Below, one piece after another: positions 35,738 to 43,487 of a stretch of DNA of 64,000 nucleotides. Source of the DNA: Paralimibaculum aggregatum (GTDB lineage Bacteria; Pseudomonadota; Alphaproteobacteria; Rhodobacterales; Rhodobacteraceae); assembly GCF_030270585.1 (NCBI RefSeq), contig NZ_BSYI01000010.1, positions 80,907 through 144,906 of the forward strand. The letters run 5' to 3'. The stretch's first letter is position 1, and the number at the start of each line of letters is the position of its first letter. Made by a program: the position numbers and the translations under genes. The notes under the pieces were generated by a model. The model was not told where the DNA came from and made no database searches. It saw nothing but the letters and a program-made list of their open reading frames with translations.

Positions 35738-36109
35738 ATGACCGATACCGAAGCGCCGCCGCGCGTCACTGCCACCCAGCCCGCCCGCGCGCTGATCGCC
35801 GAGCTGACCGCCCGCCACGGGCCGGTGATGTTCCACCAGTCGGGCGGCTGCTGCGACGGCTCCGCGCCGATGTGCTTCCCGCGCGGGGAATATGTCGTGG
35901 GCGATGCGGACGTGCTGCTCGGCTGGATCGGGGATGCACCCGTCTACATCCATGCCAGCCAGCACCGGCTCTGGGCGCATACCCGGCTCATCATCGACGT
36001 GGTCGAGGGCGGCGGCGGGATGTTCTCGCTCGACAGCGGCACCGGCCGGCGCTTCCTGGTGCGCTCGCAGGTGATCGCCGATCCCGCGGAGCCGCGATCC
36101 GGCGATTGA
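35738..36109 (+). CDS. DUF779 family protein
   Basis: 123 residues with the family core HGPVMFHQSGGCCDGSAPMCF and LGWIGDAPVYI. The paired cysteines GGCCDGS suggest metal or redox chemistry. DUF779 genes very often follow ExaC-type aldehyde dehydrogenases, as here, but the molecular role is not established. The ATG at 35738 is preceded by GGAGAG. Confidence 0.9.
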   Translation: MTDTEAPPRVTATQPARALIAELTARHGPVMFHQSGGCCDGSAPMCFPRGEYVVGDADVLLGWIGDAPVYIHASQHRLWAHTRLIIDVVEGGGGMFSLDSGTGRRFLVRSQVIADPAEPRSGD

Positions 36110-36182
36110 CCGCGCAGCACCGGCGGGCCGCGGCCCGCGGCGATGACCGCCCCGCTGCGCGCCCGCGCCGGGTCCGCGCCGT

Positions 36183-36902
36183 TCAGGGCGGCGAGAGGTC
36201 CATCTCCAGCTGGACCACATCGCCCGGATAGCTGGCCTCGGCCAGATAGATCACCCTGCCCTCGCGGTCGCGGATCACGCGCCGCAGGCAGGCAACCGGC
36301 GCGGCGATCGGCAGCCCGAGAAGCCGCGCGAGCTCGGGATCGGCGGCGCCGGTCCTGAGCACCTGCCGCACCGTGCCGATCGCGATGCCGGGGGTCTCGA
36401 CCAGCACGGGGATGACCATCCGCGTGCGGAACGCGCCGGCGTTGCGCCGGTAGACATCCGAGGCGAGGTGGATGTCGATCGCGCAGAACGGCTCCTCCCC
36501 CCGGTAGTGGACCCGCTTCAGGTACTTGTAGGAGGCGGCGGCCTGCCCGTCCCGCGCCGTCAGGCCCGGCATCCGGTCGTTCGCCTCGACCAGCACGAAT
36601 TTCGGGTCCAGCGTCCTGGTGAAGGCAACGAGCCCGTCCCAGTCCCGCGCCAGCGACAGCCAGTGCTGCTCGCGCGGGATCGCCGTCACCGTCGTCCCGA
36701 CACCCCGCCGGCGGCTGACATAGCCCTCGTCCTCGAGCACCGCGATGGCCTGCCGCAGGGTCTCGGGCGCGACGCCGAAGCTCTCCGCCAGCCGCGCGAT
36801 CGAGGGCAGGCAGGTGCCGACGGCATAGACGCCCGCATCGAGCCTGGCCCGGAGCATGGCGGCGATCTGCGCGTAGAGGGGGATCGGGTCGGTTCTGCGC
36901 AA
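36183..36902 (-). CDS. GntR-family regulator with UTRA domain
   Basis: 239 residues. The N-terminal winged helix (about 8-70, YAQIAAMLRARLDAGVYAVGTCLPSIARLAESFGVAPETLRQAI) is followed by a UTRA ligand domain (HutC subfamily). It is divergent from an enolase-superfamily gene with a shared operator-like palindrome, so it probably represses that gene until a carboxylate substrate is present. Confidence 0.92.
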   Translation of the reverse strand: MRRTDPIPLYAQIAAMLRARLDAGVYAVGTCLPSIARLAESFGVAPETLRQAIAVLEDEGYVSRRRGVGTTVTAIPREQHWLSLARDWDGLVAFTRTLDPKFVLVEANDRMPGLTARDGQAAASYKYLKRVHYRGEEPFCAIDIHLASDVYRRNAGAFRTRMVIPVLVETPGIAIGTVRQVLRTGAADPELARLLGLPIAAPVACLRRVIRDREGRVIYLAEASYPGDVVQLEMDLSPP

Positions 36903-36928
36903 CGCCTCTCTCCGCGCCGGAAGTTACA

Positions 36929-36954
36929 CAAACATATAGACCACTGTATGTTTG
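36929..36954. promoter_or_regulatory. Candidate GntR operator
   Basis: CAAACATA-N10-TATGTTTG, perfect 8-bp arms in an AT-rich island in the 102-bp divergent region between the GntR gene and the enolase-superfamily gene. One bound dimer could control both promoters. Confidence 0.6.
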
Positions 36955-37004
36955 GGTGCTAGGCATCGCCGCCGTCAAGCGAGGGGCAAGGGAGGGATCA
37001 GTCC

Positions 37005-38165
37005 ATGGACAACCGCAATGCGGAGCCGGTGCGCATCGCCAGGCTCGATGTTCACGTCTTTCGCGTGCCGATCACGGTTCCGGTCATCACCTCCTTCGGC
37101 ACCATGCGGGACCGCCCGGCGGTGTTCCTGCGCATCGAGGACACCGACAGCGCCTTCGGCTGGGGCGAGATCTTCGCCAACTGGCCCGCCGCCGGCGCCG
37201 AGCACCGCGGCCGGCTGCTGATGGAGGACGTTGCGGACCTCCTCCTCGGCGAGACCCTTGCCGCGCCGGGCGAGGCGATGCAGACCCTCACCGCCAGGAC
37301 GGAGATCCGCGCGCTGCAATGCGGCGAGTGGGGGCCGTTCCGGCAGGTGATCGCCGGCATCGACATCGCGATGCACGACCTCTTCGCGCGGCGCGCCGGG
37401 GTGCCGGTCTCGGCGCTGCTGGCCGAGGCGCCGGCCGACGCGGTGCCGGCCTATGCCAGCGGGATCGACATCGCGAGCTGGGCACGCGGGCTCGAGGCGG
37501 CGCGGGCTGCCGGCTTCCGGGCGTTCAAGTTCAAGGTCGGGTTCGATCTAGAGCGCGACCTCGCCCTCCTCCGCGACGTCCACGGCGCGCTCGGCGAGGG
37601 CGAGCGGATCTGTGTCGATGCCAACCAGGCCTGGCAGCCGGCCGAGGCGGCGGCGTTCTCGCAAGCCGCGGCGGAGATCCCCCTTGTCTGGATCGAGGAG
37701 CCGATCCGCGCCGACATGCGCCGATCCGCCTGGAAGGCGCTTGCCGCCGATGTCGGGCACCCGCTCGCCGGTGGCGAGAACATCGCCGGCTTCGATGACT
37801 TCGCCGCCGCCATCGACGACGGTGCGCTGCAGGTGATCCAGCCCGACATCGCCAAATGGGGCGGACTGTCCGGCTGCCTCGCCGTCGCCCGGCAGGCGCT
37901 CGAGGCGGGGCGGATGTTCTGCCCGCATTTCCTCGGCGGCGGCATCGGCCTGCGCGGCTCAGCGCATCTGCTGGCGGCGGCGGGCGGGCCGGGCCTGCTC
38001 GAGGTCGACATCAACCACAATCCGCTGCGGGACCTGACCGGCCCGCTTTCGGCGCGGATGCGGGACGGATGCTGGCAGCTCGACAGCGACCCGGGCCTCG
38101 GGCTCGAGGAGCTGCCCGGCGCGATCGCCCGGTATCAGACCGCCGCGGCATCGAGATCGATCTGA
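37005..38165 (+). CDS. Enolase superfamily (mandelate racemase/muconate lactonizing-like) enzyme
   Basis: 386 residues. A capping domain is followed by a (beta/alpha)7-beta barrel. Catalytic elements seen are FKFKVGF (KxK), metal ligands in CVDANQAW (Asp), WIEEPI (Glu) and GGENIAG (Glu), then QPDIAKWGG (Asp) and CPHFLGGG (His). The KxK and His residues fit the MR subgroup acting on an acid sugar or hydroxy acid by alpha-proton abstraction. The substrate is not predictable from this alone. The only clear partner is the divergent GntR regulator. Confidence 0.88.
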   Translation: MDNRNAEPVRIARLDVHVFRVPITVPVITSFGTMRDRPAVFLRIEDTDSAFGWGEIFANWPAAGAEHRGRLLMEDVADLLLGETLAAPGEAMQTLTARTEIRALQCGEWGPFRQVIAGIDIAMHDLFARRAGVPVSALLAEAPADAVPAYASGIDIASWARGLEAARAAGFRAFKFKVGFDLERDLALLRDVHGALGEGERICVDANQAWQPAEAAAFSQAAAEIPLVWIEEPIRADMRRSAWKALAADVGHPLAGGENIAGFDDFAAAIDDGALQVIQPDIAKWGGLSGCLAVARQALEAGRMFCPHFLGGGIGLRGSAHLLAAAGGPGLLEVDINHNPLRDLTGPLSARMRDGCWQLDSDPGLGLEELPGAIARYQTAAASRSI

Positions 38166-38238
38166 CCCCGCCGCGACGGAGGCCGCCGGAGCCATCCCGC
38201 CGGCGGCGGGGCATGCGGGCGCCAGGCGCTGGCGCGAA

Positions 38239-38266
38239 GGAGCCCCGGCGACGAGGCCGGGGCTCC
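38239..38266. terminator. Bidirectional hairpin terminator
   Basis: GGAGCCCCGG-CGACGAGG-CCGGGGCTCC, a perfect 10-bp stem between the convergent enolase-superfamily and coiled-coil genes. T tracts are short. Confidence 0.6.
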
Positions 38267-38315
38267 CTGATCGGTCTGCGGCGTTCGGCTCGGGAAGCGG
38301 TGGCCGCGCCCGGGC

Positions 38316-39185
38316 TCAGGCGCCTTCCATCGCGGATTCCTTCATCTCGTTGACCGTGTAGTTGTAGGTCTTGGTCGCCGCATTGGTCGCGCCGACGGCG
38401 GCCTTGAACAGGTCGACCAGTTTCGCGAGCTTGCCGACCAGCTCCTTCCGGCTCTTCTCCGATCCGGCGGGGCTGCCGAGATCCTTGATCCGCTTCTGCA
38501 GGCCCTTCACGTCGAAGTTCAGCTGCTTCAGCGTCTGCTGCATCTGCCGGTAGTTGTGCTTCTTCAGCAGCGCGGAGACCGCGGTGAGCGCCTTCTTGGT
38601 GACGGCCGAGGCATCGGCCGAGCCGGCCTCGAAGCTCGAGAGCCACTTCGAGTGGGTCGTCGAGATGCCGGTATTGGTGGCGTTCGCCCCGGCGAGCAGC
38701 TCCGTCGCCAGCTTGATACTCTGGTCGAGCTCCTTGCCGATCGGGGCCGCGGCCTTGGCGAAGGCGGCGAGTTCCCTGGCCTTCTTCTCCTGATCGGCGG
38801 CGGCCTTGGCCTCGGCCTGCTGGGCCTGGGCGATGTCGGCCAGGCGCTTCGCGGCATCGGCCTTGCGCTTGGGGATCACCGCGATATAGGCCTCGCACAG
38901 CTCCTTGGTGTGCGACTGGGCCTTGCCGCACTTGCCCTTCGCGGTCTTGAAGCAGCCGAGCAGCTTGTCGAACAGGGCGACGACCGGCTTGAGGTTGACC
39001 TCCTTGACCTTGTCGGAATTGCCCGCGGCGGTGACGCCATGCGACTCCAGAAAGTCCAGGACCTTCCCGATGTCAGAGCCGCTGGCGGCGCGGGCGCGGT
39101 AGTCGCGCCAGAACTGCTTGCGGAAGCCGACCTTGGCGACCTTGGGCTTCACCGTCTTCAGCAGCTTGTCATTGAGCGTGGGCAT
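38316..39185 (-). CDS. Coiled-coil protein of unknown function (copy A)
   Basis: 289 residues, Lys/Ala-rich and almost entirely helical, with no signal peptide or membrane segment. An N-terminal part has FWRDYRARAASGSDIGKVLDFLES (about 26-49). A long heptad-like helix (about 105-150, ADIAQAQQAEAKAAADQEKKAREL) and a second helical half ending MKESAMEGA follow. The N-terminal segment aligns with WWSKNKSKRLKSTGLGQVL of the protein at 41418-42671, so the two are distant relatives. The ATG at 39185 has AGGAAGGA 9 nt upstream. No function is assigned. Confidence 0.75.
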   Translation of the reverse strand: MPTLNDKLLKTVKPKVAKVGFRKQFWRDYRARAASGSDIGKVLDFLESHGVTAAGNSDKVKEVNLKPVVALFDKLLGCFKTAKGKCGKAQSHTKELCEAYIAVIPKRKADAAKRLADIAQAQQAEAKAAADQEKKARELAAFAKAAAPIGKELDQSIKLATELLAGANATNTGISTTHSKWLSSFEAGSADASAVTKKALTAVSALLKKHNYRQMQQTLKQLNFDVKGLQKRIKDLGSPAGSEKSRKELVGKLAKLVDLFKAAVGATNAATKTYNYTVNEMKESAMEGA

Positions 39186-39583
39186 GGTTGCAGTCCTTCC
39201 TGTTCCGTTGGCGCGGTGTCGATCGGGCGCAATGGGTCTCTCACTTGCCGGCAAGGCAAATGCTCGGGATCTGGTCTCGGTCTGTCTGCATTCGGGCGTT
39301 ACTGGCGGCGTTTGCCGAACAACGCTTCGTCTCTACGCATCCGGGTCAGGGACTTTGAATTCTCGCGCCGATCCCGGCGGGTGTTGATTTCGGTTTTCCC
39401 TGTCGGTGTGCAGAATAGATAGCAAGCGCACCCGCCGGGAACGAGACACCAGAATCTCGACTTTGTTGTCTCCGCGTCTCAAATGCGGAACGCGAGGCGA
39501 ACGCCGGCCGCGCGGAAGGGCTTGCAAGCCCCCCGGCGTGCAGGGCAGGCTCTTTGGCGGGTGGATCCATCGCTCGAGGACCC
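39186..39583. other. 398-bp divergent gap with long-spaced inverted repeat
   Basis: Holds promoters for coiled-coil gene A and the AraC gene. A perfect 12-bp inverted repeat TCCCGGCGGGTG (39372-39383) and CACCCGCCGGGA (39429-39440) brackets a 45-nt lower-GC stretch. It could be a looped operator or a leader hairpin. Confidence 0.45.
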
Positions 39584-40690
39584 ATGACCGCACGATCCGG
39601 CGAAGGAACGCTGAGCCTCGACACCGGCGCCATGGCGTCCCGGTCGTCCGGGCTGTTGCGCCCCAGCACGGTGCTCGACTCCTCGGTGGTGGAGCCGCCG
39701 CGCCGCGCCGATCTCTACCGCAGCTATTTCTCGCCTCAGCTGCCGTTCGGGGTGGATGTCAGGAAGCCCGACTTCAACGTGCGCTCGGAAGACTGGCAGC
39801 TCCCCGGCCTCGTGCTTTCGAAGAGCCGGATCGACGCCTACAAGTCGATGTGGAACACCCGCCGCCCCGGCACCGGAAATTTCGGCATGGTGATGATCCG
39901 GCTGCTGATCTCGGGGGAGGTCTGGGGGCTGTTCGACGGCAGGCCGCGCGAGATGGGCCCCGGCGATCTCTACGTGATGGATTTCGATTGCGAGGCCACC
40001 AAGTTTCACCGGGCCTGCGCCTATCATACCCTCTACCTGCCGCACGAGACGCTCGGCTGCCGCCCGGGCCAGCTGCCGCGCTTCCGTCACATCCGCGGCA
40101 CCTCGCCCACCGGCCGGATGCTCACTGCCACGGTCCGGGCCTTTGCCGAGGCGCTGCCGCTCACGCCCTTCGCCGAGGCCGGCGAGCTCACCGCCGGGCT
40201 GGCCCGCATGATCGGCGCGCTGCTCGTCGATGGCGGGCGCGATCTCGACCGCTCCTCGATCGACGCGCCGCGCCGCGCCGCGATCGATGCCTTCATCGAC
40301 GACCATCTCGACGACGAGACGCTGGACGCCGCGACCCTGTGCCGGAGCTTCCACATGTCCCGCGCGACGCTCTACCGGTTGTTCTCGGAGGATGGCGGCA
40401 TCGCCAGCCACCTCGCGGCCCGGCGGCTCGACCGGATCTATGGCGAGCTGGCCCGCACCCCCGCCGGCCGCGGCGCCGTGCGCCGCATCGCCGAGCGCTG
40501 GGGCTACGACAACCCGACCCATTTCTCCCGCTCGTTCCGGCGGCGCTTCGGGATCGCGCCGACCGATGCCCTCTACCACGCGGAACCATCCGGCGCCGGC
40601 GATCCGGCCGAGGCGGGCCCGCTATGCGCAGACGGTCCCGGCGACCGCTTCCTGACGCTCGACCTGCGCTCCACCGGCGTTGCCGTCTAG
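39584..40690 (+). CDS. AraC-family transcription regulator
   Basis: 368 residues. The N-terminal half is an AraC-binding-like cupin domain (LLISGEVWGLFDGRPREMGPGDLYVMDFD). The C-terminal AraC helix-turn-helix pair is present (IDDHLDDETLDAATLCRSFHMSRATLYRLF and RRIAERWGYDNPTHFSRSFRRRFGIAPTD). The ATG at 39584 is preferred over an in-frame TTG at 39554 because of GAGGA just upstream. It lies between two related coiled-coil genes, both on the other strand, and could regulate them; this is inference from position. Confidence 0.9.
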   Translation: MTARSGEGTLSLDTGAMASRSSGLLRPSTVLDSSVVEPPRRADLYRSYFSPQLPFGVDVRKPDFNVRSEDWQLPGLVLSKSRIDAYKSMWNTRRPGTGNFGMVMIRLLISGEVWGLFDGRPREMGPGDLYVMDFDCEATKFHRACAYHTLYLPHETLGCRPGQLPRFRHIRGTSPTGRMLTATVRAFAEALPLTPFAEAGELTAGLARMIGALLVDGGRDLDRSSIDAPRRAAIDAFIDDHLDDETLDAATLCRSFHMSRATLYRLFSEDGGIASHLAARRLDRIYGELARTPAGRGAVRRIAERWGYDNPTHFSRSFRRRFGIAPTDALYHAEPSGAGDPAEAGPLCADGPGDRFLTLDLRSTGVAV

Positions 40691-41417
40691 CCGCTCCGGG
40701 GCCTCCCCTCAGGACAAGTAGGGCCCGATCAGCCCCCGCCCTCCGGACCGAACCGCCGAATTTCCCGAGAGACCCTCTGATCGGGTCTGCTCGGGCCATA
40801 CTGTGCCCACTGGATATCGGACCTTGCTCCGGCAGATCACCCGCCTTGCGTGGCGACCTGCGCATGACGACGGCAGGTGAGCGAGGCCGGAGATCGGCAG
40901 CGAGCCCGGCCGGACTGGGCCGCCGAGGATCGGCAGATCGGCATTCCCGTGCAGCCTCCGACACCAAGGAAGGCAACGTCGCCCCCGGCCAGTTCCAGAC
41001 TGGCACGAAGGCAAGGACAGCGCTGATTGATGACCGTTCTGCCGCCCCTGCCGGTCTTGCGGCCGGGGATGCAGACGGGCGAGGTCTTGCCGACTCGGCA
41101 CGGGCCGGTGATCAGCTCGTTTCGGTGCTTTTCGACCCTCCGTCCCGTGGTAGGGCCCCGAAACACCGCCCTGCCGAGCTTGCGAGAGCCCGGTGGACGA
41201 GTTGCTCGATAAGGTCATGGGCCAAGGCCCCGCCCACCGGCGTGTCATCGTAGACGAACTGGGCCCGTTCGCCGGCCAAGATGCGTGCCGCCGCTGGCAC
41301 ATCATGCCAGACGGCAGCATCGGTTGACCCGCCGGAACGGGCCAGGCGCGACCGCGTTCCGGATCAAGCGCTCCCGGACCCCCACAGACGCACAGCCAGT
41401 CCGGAACCGCTCGCGTG
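40691..41417. other. 727-bp gap with decayed transposition gene
   Basis: Contains the istB remnant described separately. On the plus strand a short frame (VDELLDKVMGQGPAHRRVIVDELGPF..., about 41192-41328) ends in TGA but has no start region or known domain. No other gene is seen. Confidence 0.45.
40850..41166 (-). pseudogene. Decayed IS21-type istB ATPase fragment
   Basis: The minus-strand peptide KHRNELITGPCRVGKTS matches the Walker A region of IstB (NxLITGPxGVGKTW). It is followed by GRKTGRGGRTVINQRCPCLRASLELAGGD, which tracks IstB's GxKACRxGxxVxYxRxPRLFxxLxLAxGD. After a frame change, ADLPILGGPVRPG resembles the Walker B part (ADLLILDDWGP). The frame is shifted and key residues are lost, so it is a relic. 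No terminal repeats were found. Confidence 0.5.
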
Positions 41418-42671
41418 TCAGCCGGCCGAGGCGGAGGCGGTTGCCGCCGCCTTCAGGTCGGTTGCAAGTGTCCGCAGCTTGTTGCCTTCCGCCGTGAACG
41501 CCTTCAGGTCGTCGTCCATGATATCCATGACATTCCGTGCCTGGTCGCGGAGGTCGGCAAACTGCGGGTCCTTCTGCATCGCGACCGGAAAGCCCTTCAC
41601 GTCCCGCAGCAGCGCCGACCTGCCCTGCTCGATCCGTCTCTTGCCGGTCTTCAGCCCCTTCGAGACCAAGGTCAGGGTGTTGGCAAGCTGCTTCAATGCC
41701 TTGCGGAGCTCTGCGGGATCGCTGATCGAGCGCACCGCCTGGATATCCCCGCTGGCCTTGGCGATGATGGCCCTAGACCGCTTCAGGTTCACCTCGCCGT
41801 CGGTGATTGCCTTCTGCGCGCGGATCAGGGCCTTCCGAAACGCCTCGGTATGGATCTTCGTCGTGTCCGCCGCGCCCCGCAGGATCCGGTAGATCTCCTG
41901 CTGCGCCACATTGGCCTGCTCGAGCGCGTATTCGACGGTACTGAGCACCGACCCGATGCCCTGGACGCTTATGTTCAGATCGTCCGCAAACTTCCTGTAG
42001 GGATCGGCCGATGGCTCGAAGAGCGTGCCGGGCTCGTAGGGCCATCCCATGACCGCCTTGCGCGCCTCATCGTGGATCCGGCCGACCTGAACCACCAGCG
42101 CCTCGATCTTGCCCACCTCGTCGTCGGCCTGCTTGGCCAGCGCCTTGGCAGCATCGGGTTTGCCCCCTGCCTGTTCGTGGAGGATGCGGTTCACCAGCTT
42201 GTCGAGGGCGGCCTCCGCCTTGTCGGCGGTCTGCTCAATCTTCTTGGCGTCCTCCCCGCGCTTGGCGAGGTCGGCCTTCAGCTTGTCCGCCCGGCTCCGC
42301 AGATTGGCCCGCGCGGTCTTCAGCATCTTCTCGCGATCGGCGAACTCCTTCTTGAGAGCGGCGAGTTCCTTGCGGAACACCGAATCGTACTTCTTGAGCG
42401 CGTCGAGGGTCTCCTTCTGCTTCTTGGGATCGCAGGCCGCGATCGCCTTCGCCACCGCCTTCGGCAGGTCGGTGCTCAGAAGTGCGGTCATCGCCTCGTG
42501 GATCGGCTCGATCTGAAAGGCGTGGGCGCCGGAGGCCACCGCTTTCGTCCATTTCTTGCGTTCGGCCTCGTAGGCACCGAGAACCTGCCCGAGCCCCGTC
42601 GACTTCAGACGCTTGGACTTGTTCTTGCTCCACCAGCTCTTGCTGAGTTCCGGGGTCGCTCCCGCCTTCAT
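41418..42671 (-). CDS. Coiled-coil protein of unknown function (copy B)
   Basis: 417 residues, highly helical and Lys/Ala/Asp-rich, no signal peptide or membrane helix. The N-terminal module (WWSKNKSKRLKSTGLGQVLGAYEAE, about 13-37) resembles copy A. Residues about 80-190 form a strong coiled coil (ALKKEFADREKMLKTARANLRSRADKLKADLAKRGEDAKKIEQ). A central segment with MGWPYEPGTLFEPSADPYRKFADDL interrupts the helices, and a second long helical part follows. It may be a structural or phage/toxin-related protein; I recognise no known family. A possible small gene lies just upstream on the same strand. Confidence 0.75.
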   Translation of the reverse strand: MKAGATPELSKSWWSKNKSKRLKSTGLGQVLGAYEAERKKWTKAVASGAHAFQIEPIHEAMTALLSTDLPKAVAKAIAACDPKKQKETLDALKKYDSVFRKELAALKKEFADREKMLKTARANLRSRADKLKADLAKRGEDAKKIEQTADKAEAALDKLVNRILHEQAGGKPDAAKALAKQADDEVGKIEALVVQVGRIHDEARKAVMGWPYEPGTLFEPSADPYRKFADDLNISVQGIGSVLSTVEYALEQANVAQQEIYRILRGAADTTKIHTEAFRKALIRAQKAITDGEVNLKRSRAIIAKASGDIQAVRSISDPAELRKALKQLANTLTLVSKGLKTGKRRIEQGRSALLRDVKGFPVAMQKDPQFADLRDQARNVMDIMDDDLKAFTAEGNKLRTLATDLKAAATASASAG

Positions 42672-42727
42672 ATCATCACTCCATGCAAATATCGTCTGTC
42701 GAGGTTACCATGGGATTAACGCCGCAC

Positions 42728-42901
42728 TCAGCCGGGTTCTCTGGCCCTTCGCAGATCGCGCAGTATCCGCCCCCGGAAGCCGAGGCGTGTTTCCGTCTCG
42801 CCCCGCTTCGACCCGCCGCTTTCGGCGCGCGCGGTTGCTTTCTTCCTGACCGTCCCGGCCGGGATGGCCGCCTTCAGCCAGACGTCGGCATCACTCGTCA
42901 T
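42728..42901 (-). CDS. Possible small basic protein (57 aa)
   Basis: ATG at 42901 has AGGAAG 5-6 nt upstream and opens a 57-residue frame (MTSDADVWLKAAIPAGTVRKKATARAE...) rich in Arg and Lys. The stop lies 56 bp before the coiled-coil gene B start, so it could be co-transcribed. No family is recognised. Good ribosome-binding site and GC-rich third positions are the only support. Confidence 0.35.
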   Translation of the reverse strand: MTSDADVWLKAAIPAGTVRKKATARAESGGSKRGETETRLGFRGRILRDLRRAREPG

Positions 42902-43487
42902 GCTCGCTTCCTGCACCCCACACCCGAACCAGCGCCGCCTATAGAAGAACTATTTTGCATAACCAGTGATGAAATTCACTATTGAATATTTGTGGAGATG
43001 ACGGTATACACGAAAATTTCCGCTTCAATACTTAACCACACTGCCATACTTTGACCCCAACGCAGCACACCCGTTCGCGCCGGCGCCGAGCAATGGCGCG
43101 GCCGGCCAACCATCCTCAGGAGAGGAAGATACACGCAATCACCGTATACCTGTGATGCTGATTTCTCCCTGATGTGCGTCGAAAAATGCACCGCACGAAG
43201 GCGTGTCGGCGCCAGATCCGATCGCTCCGGGAACGCGCCGGGACCTGCTGTGCAGGCCCGGACGCCGCAGCCCTTGCCGCTCCGGCCGGCCAGGCCCGCC
43301 GGCTCGCGCCCGGGCCGCACCCCCCCCGCAGGATGGGACAGCGTCGGATCGATTGACCTTTGGCAAGACCTCGCCAAAGATCTGCACGTGCAATTCAGAC
43401 GATAGATCTCCCGCAGGCCCCCGACGCGCGTTCCTCTCTGCGTCTGCCGGGTCGCGGCCAAGCCGACTTTTGTCATTGGAGCCAAGA
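42902..43487. other. 586-bp gap upstream of arylsulfatase
   Basis: An AT-rich stretch (42940-43040) with AGTGA-TGAAAT-TCACT and two GTATAC motifs (about 43013 and 43143) probably contains promoters in both directions. The palindrome TGCACGTGCA (43383-43392), about 95 bp before the arylsulfatase ATG, is the same 10-mer found upstream of the AAA+ gene. No gene is seen. Confidence 0.45.
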
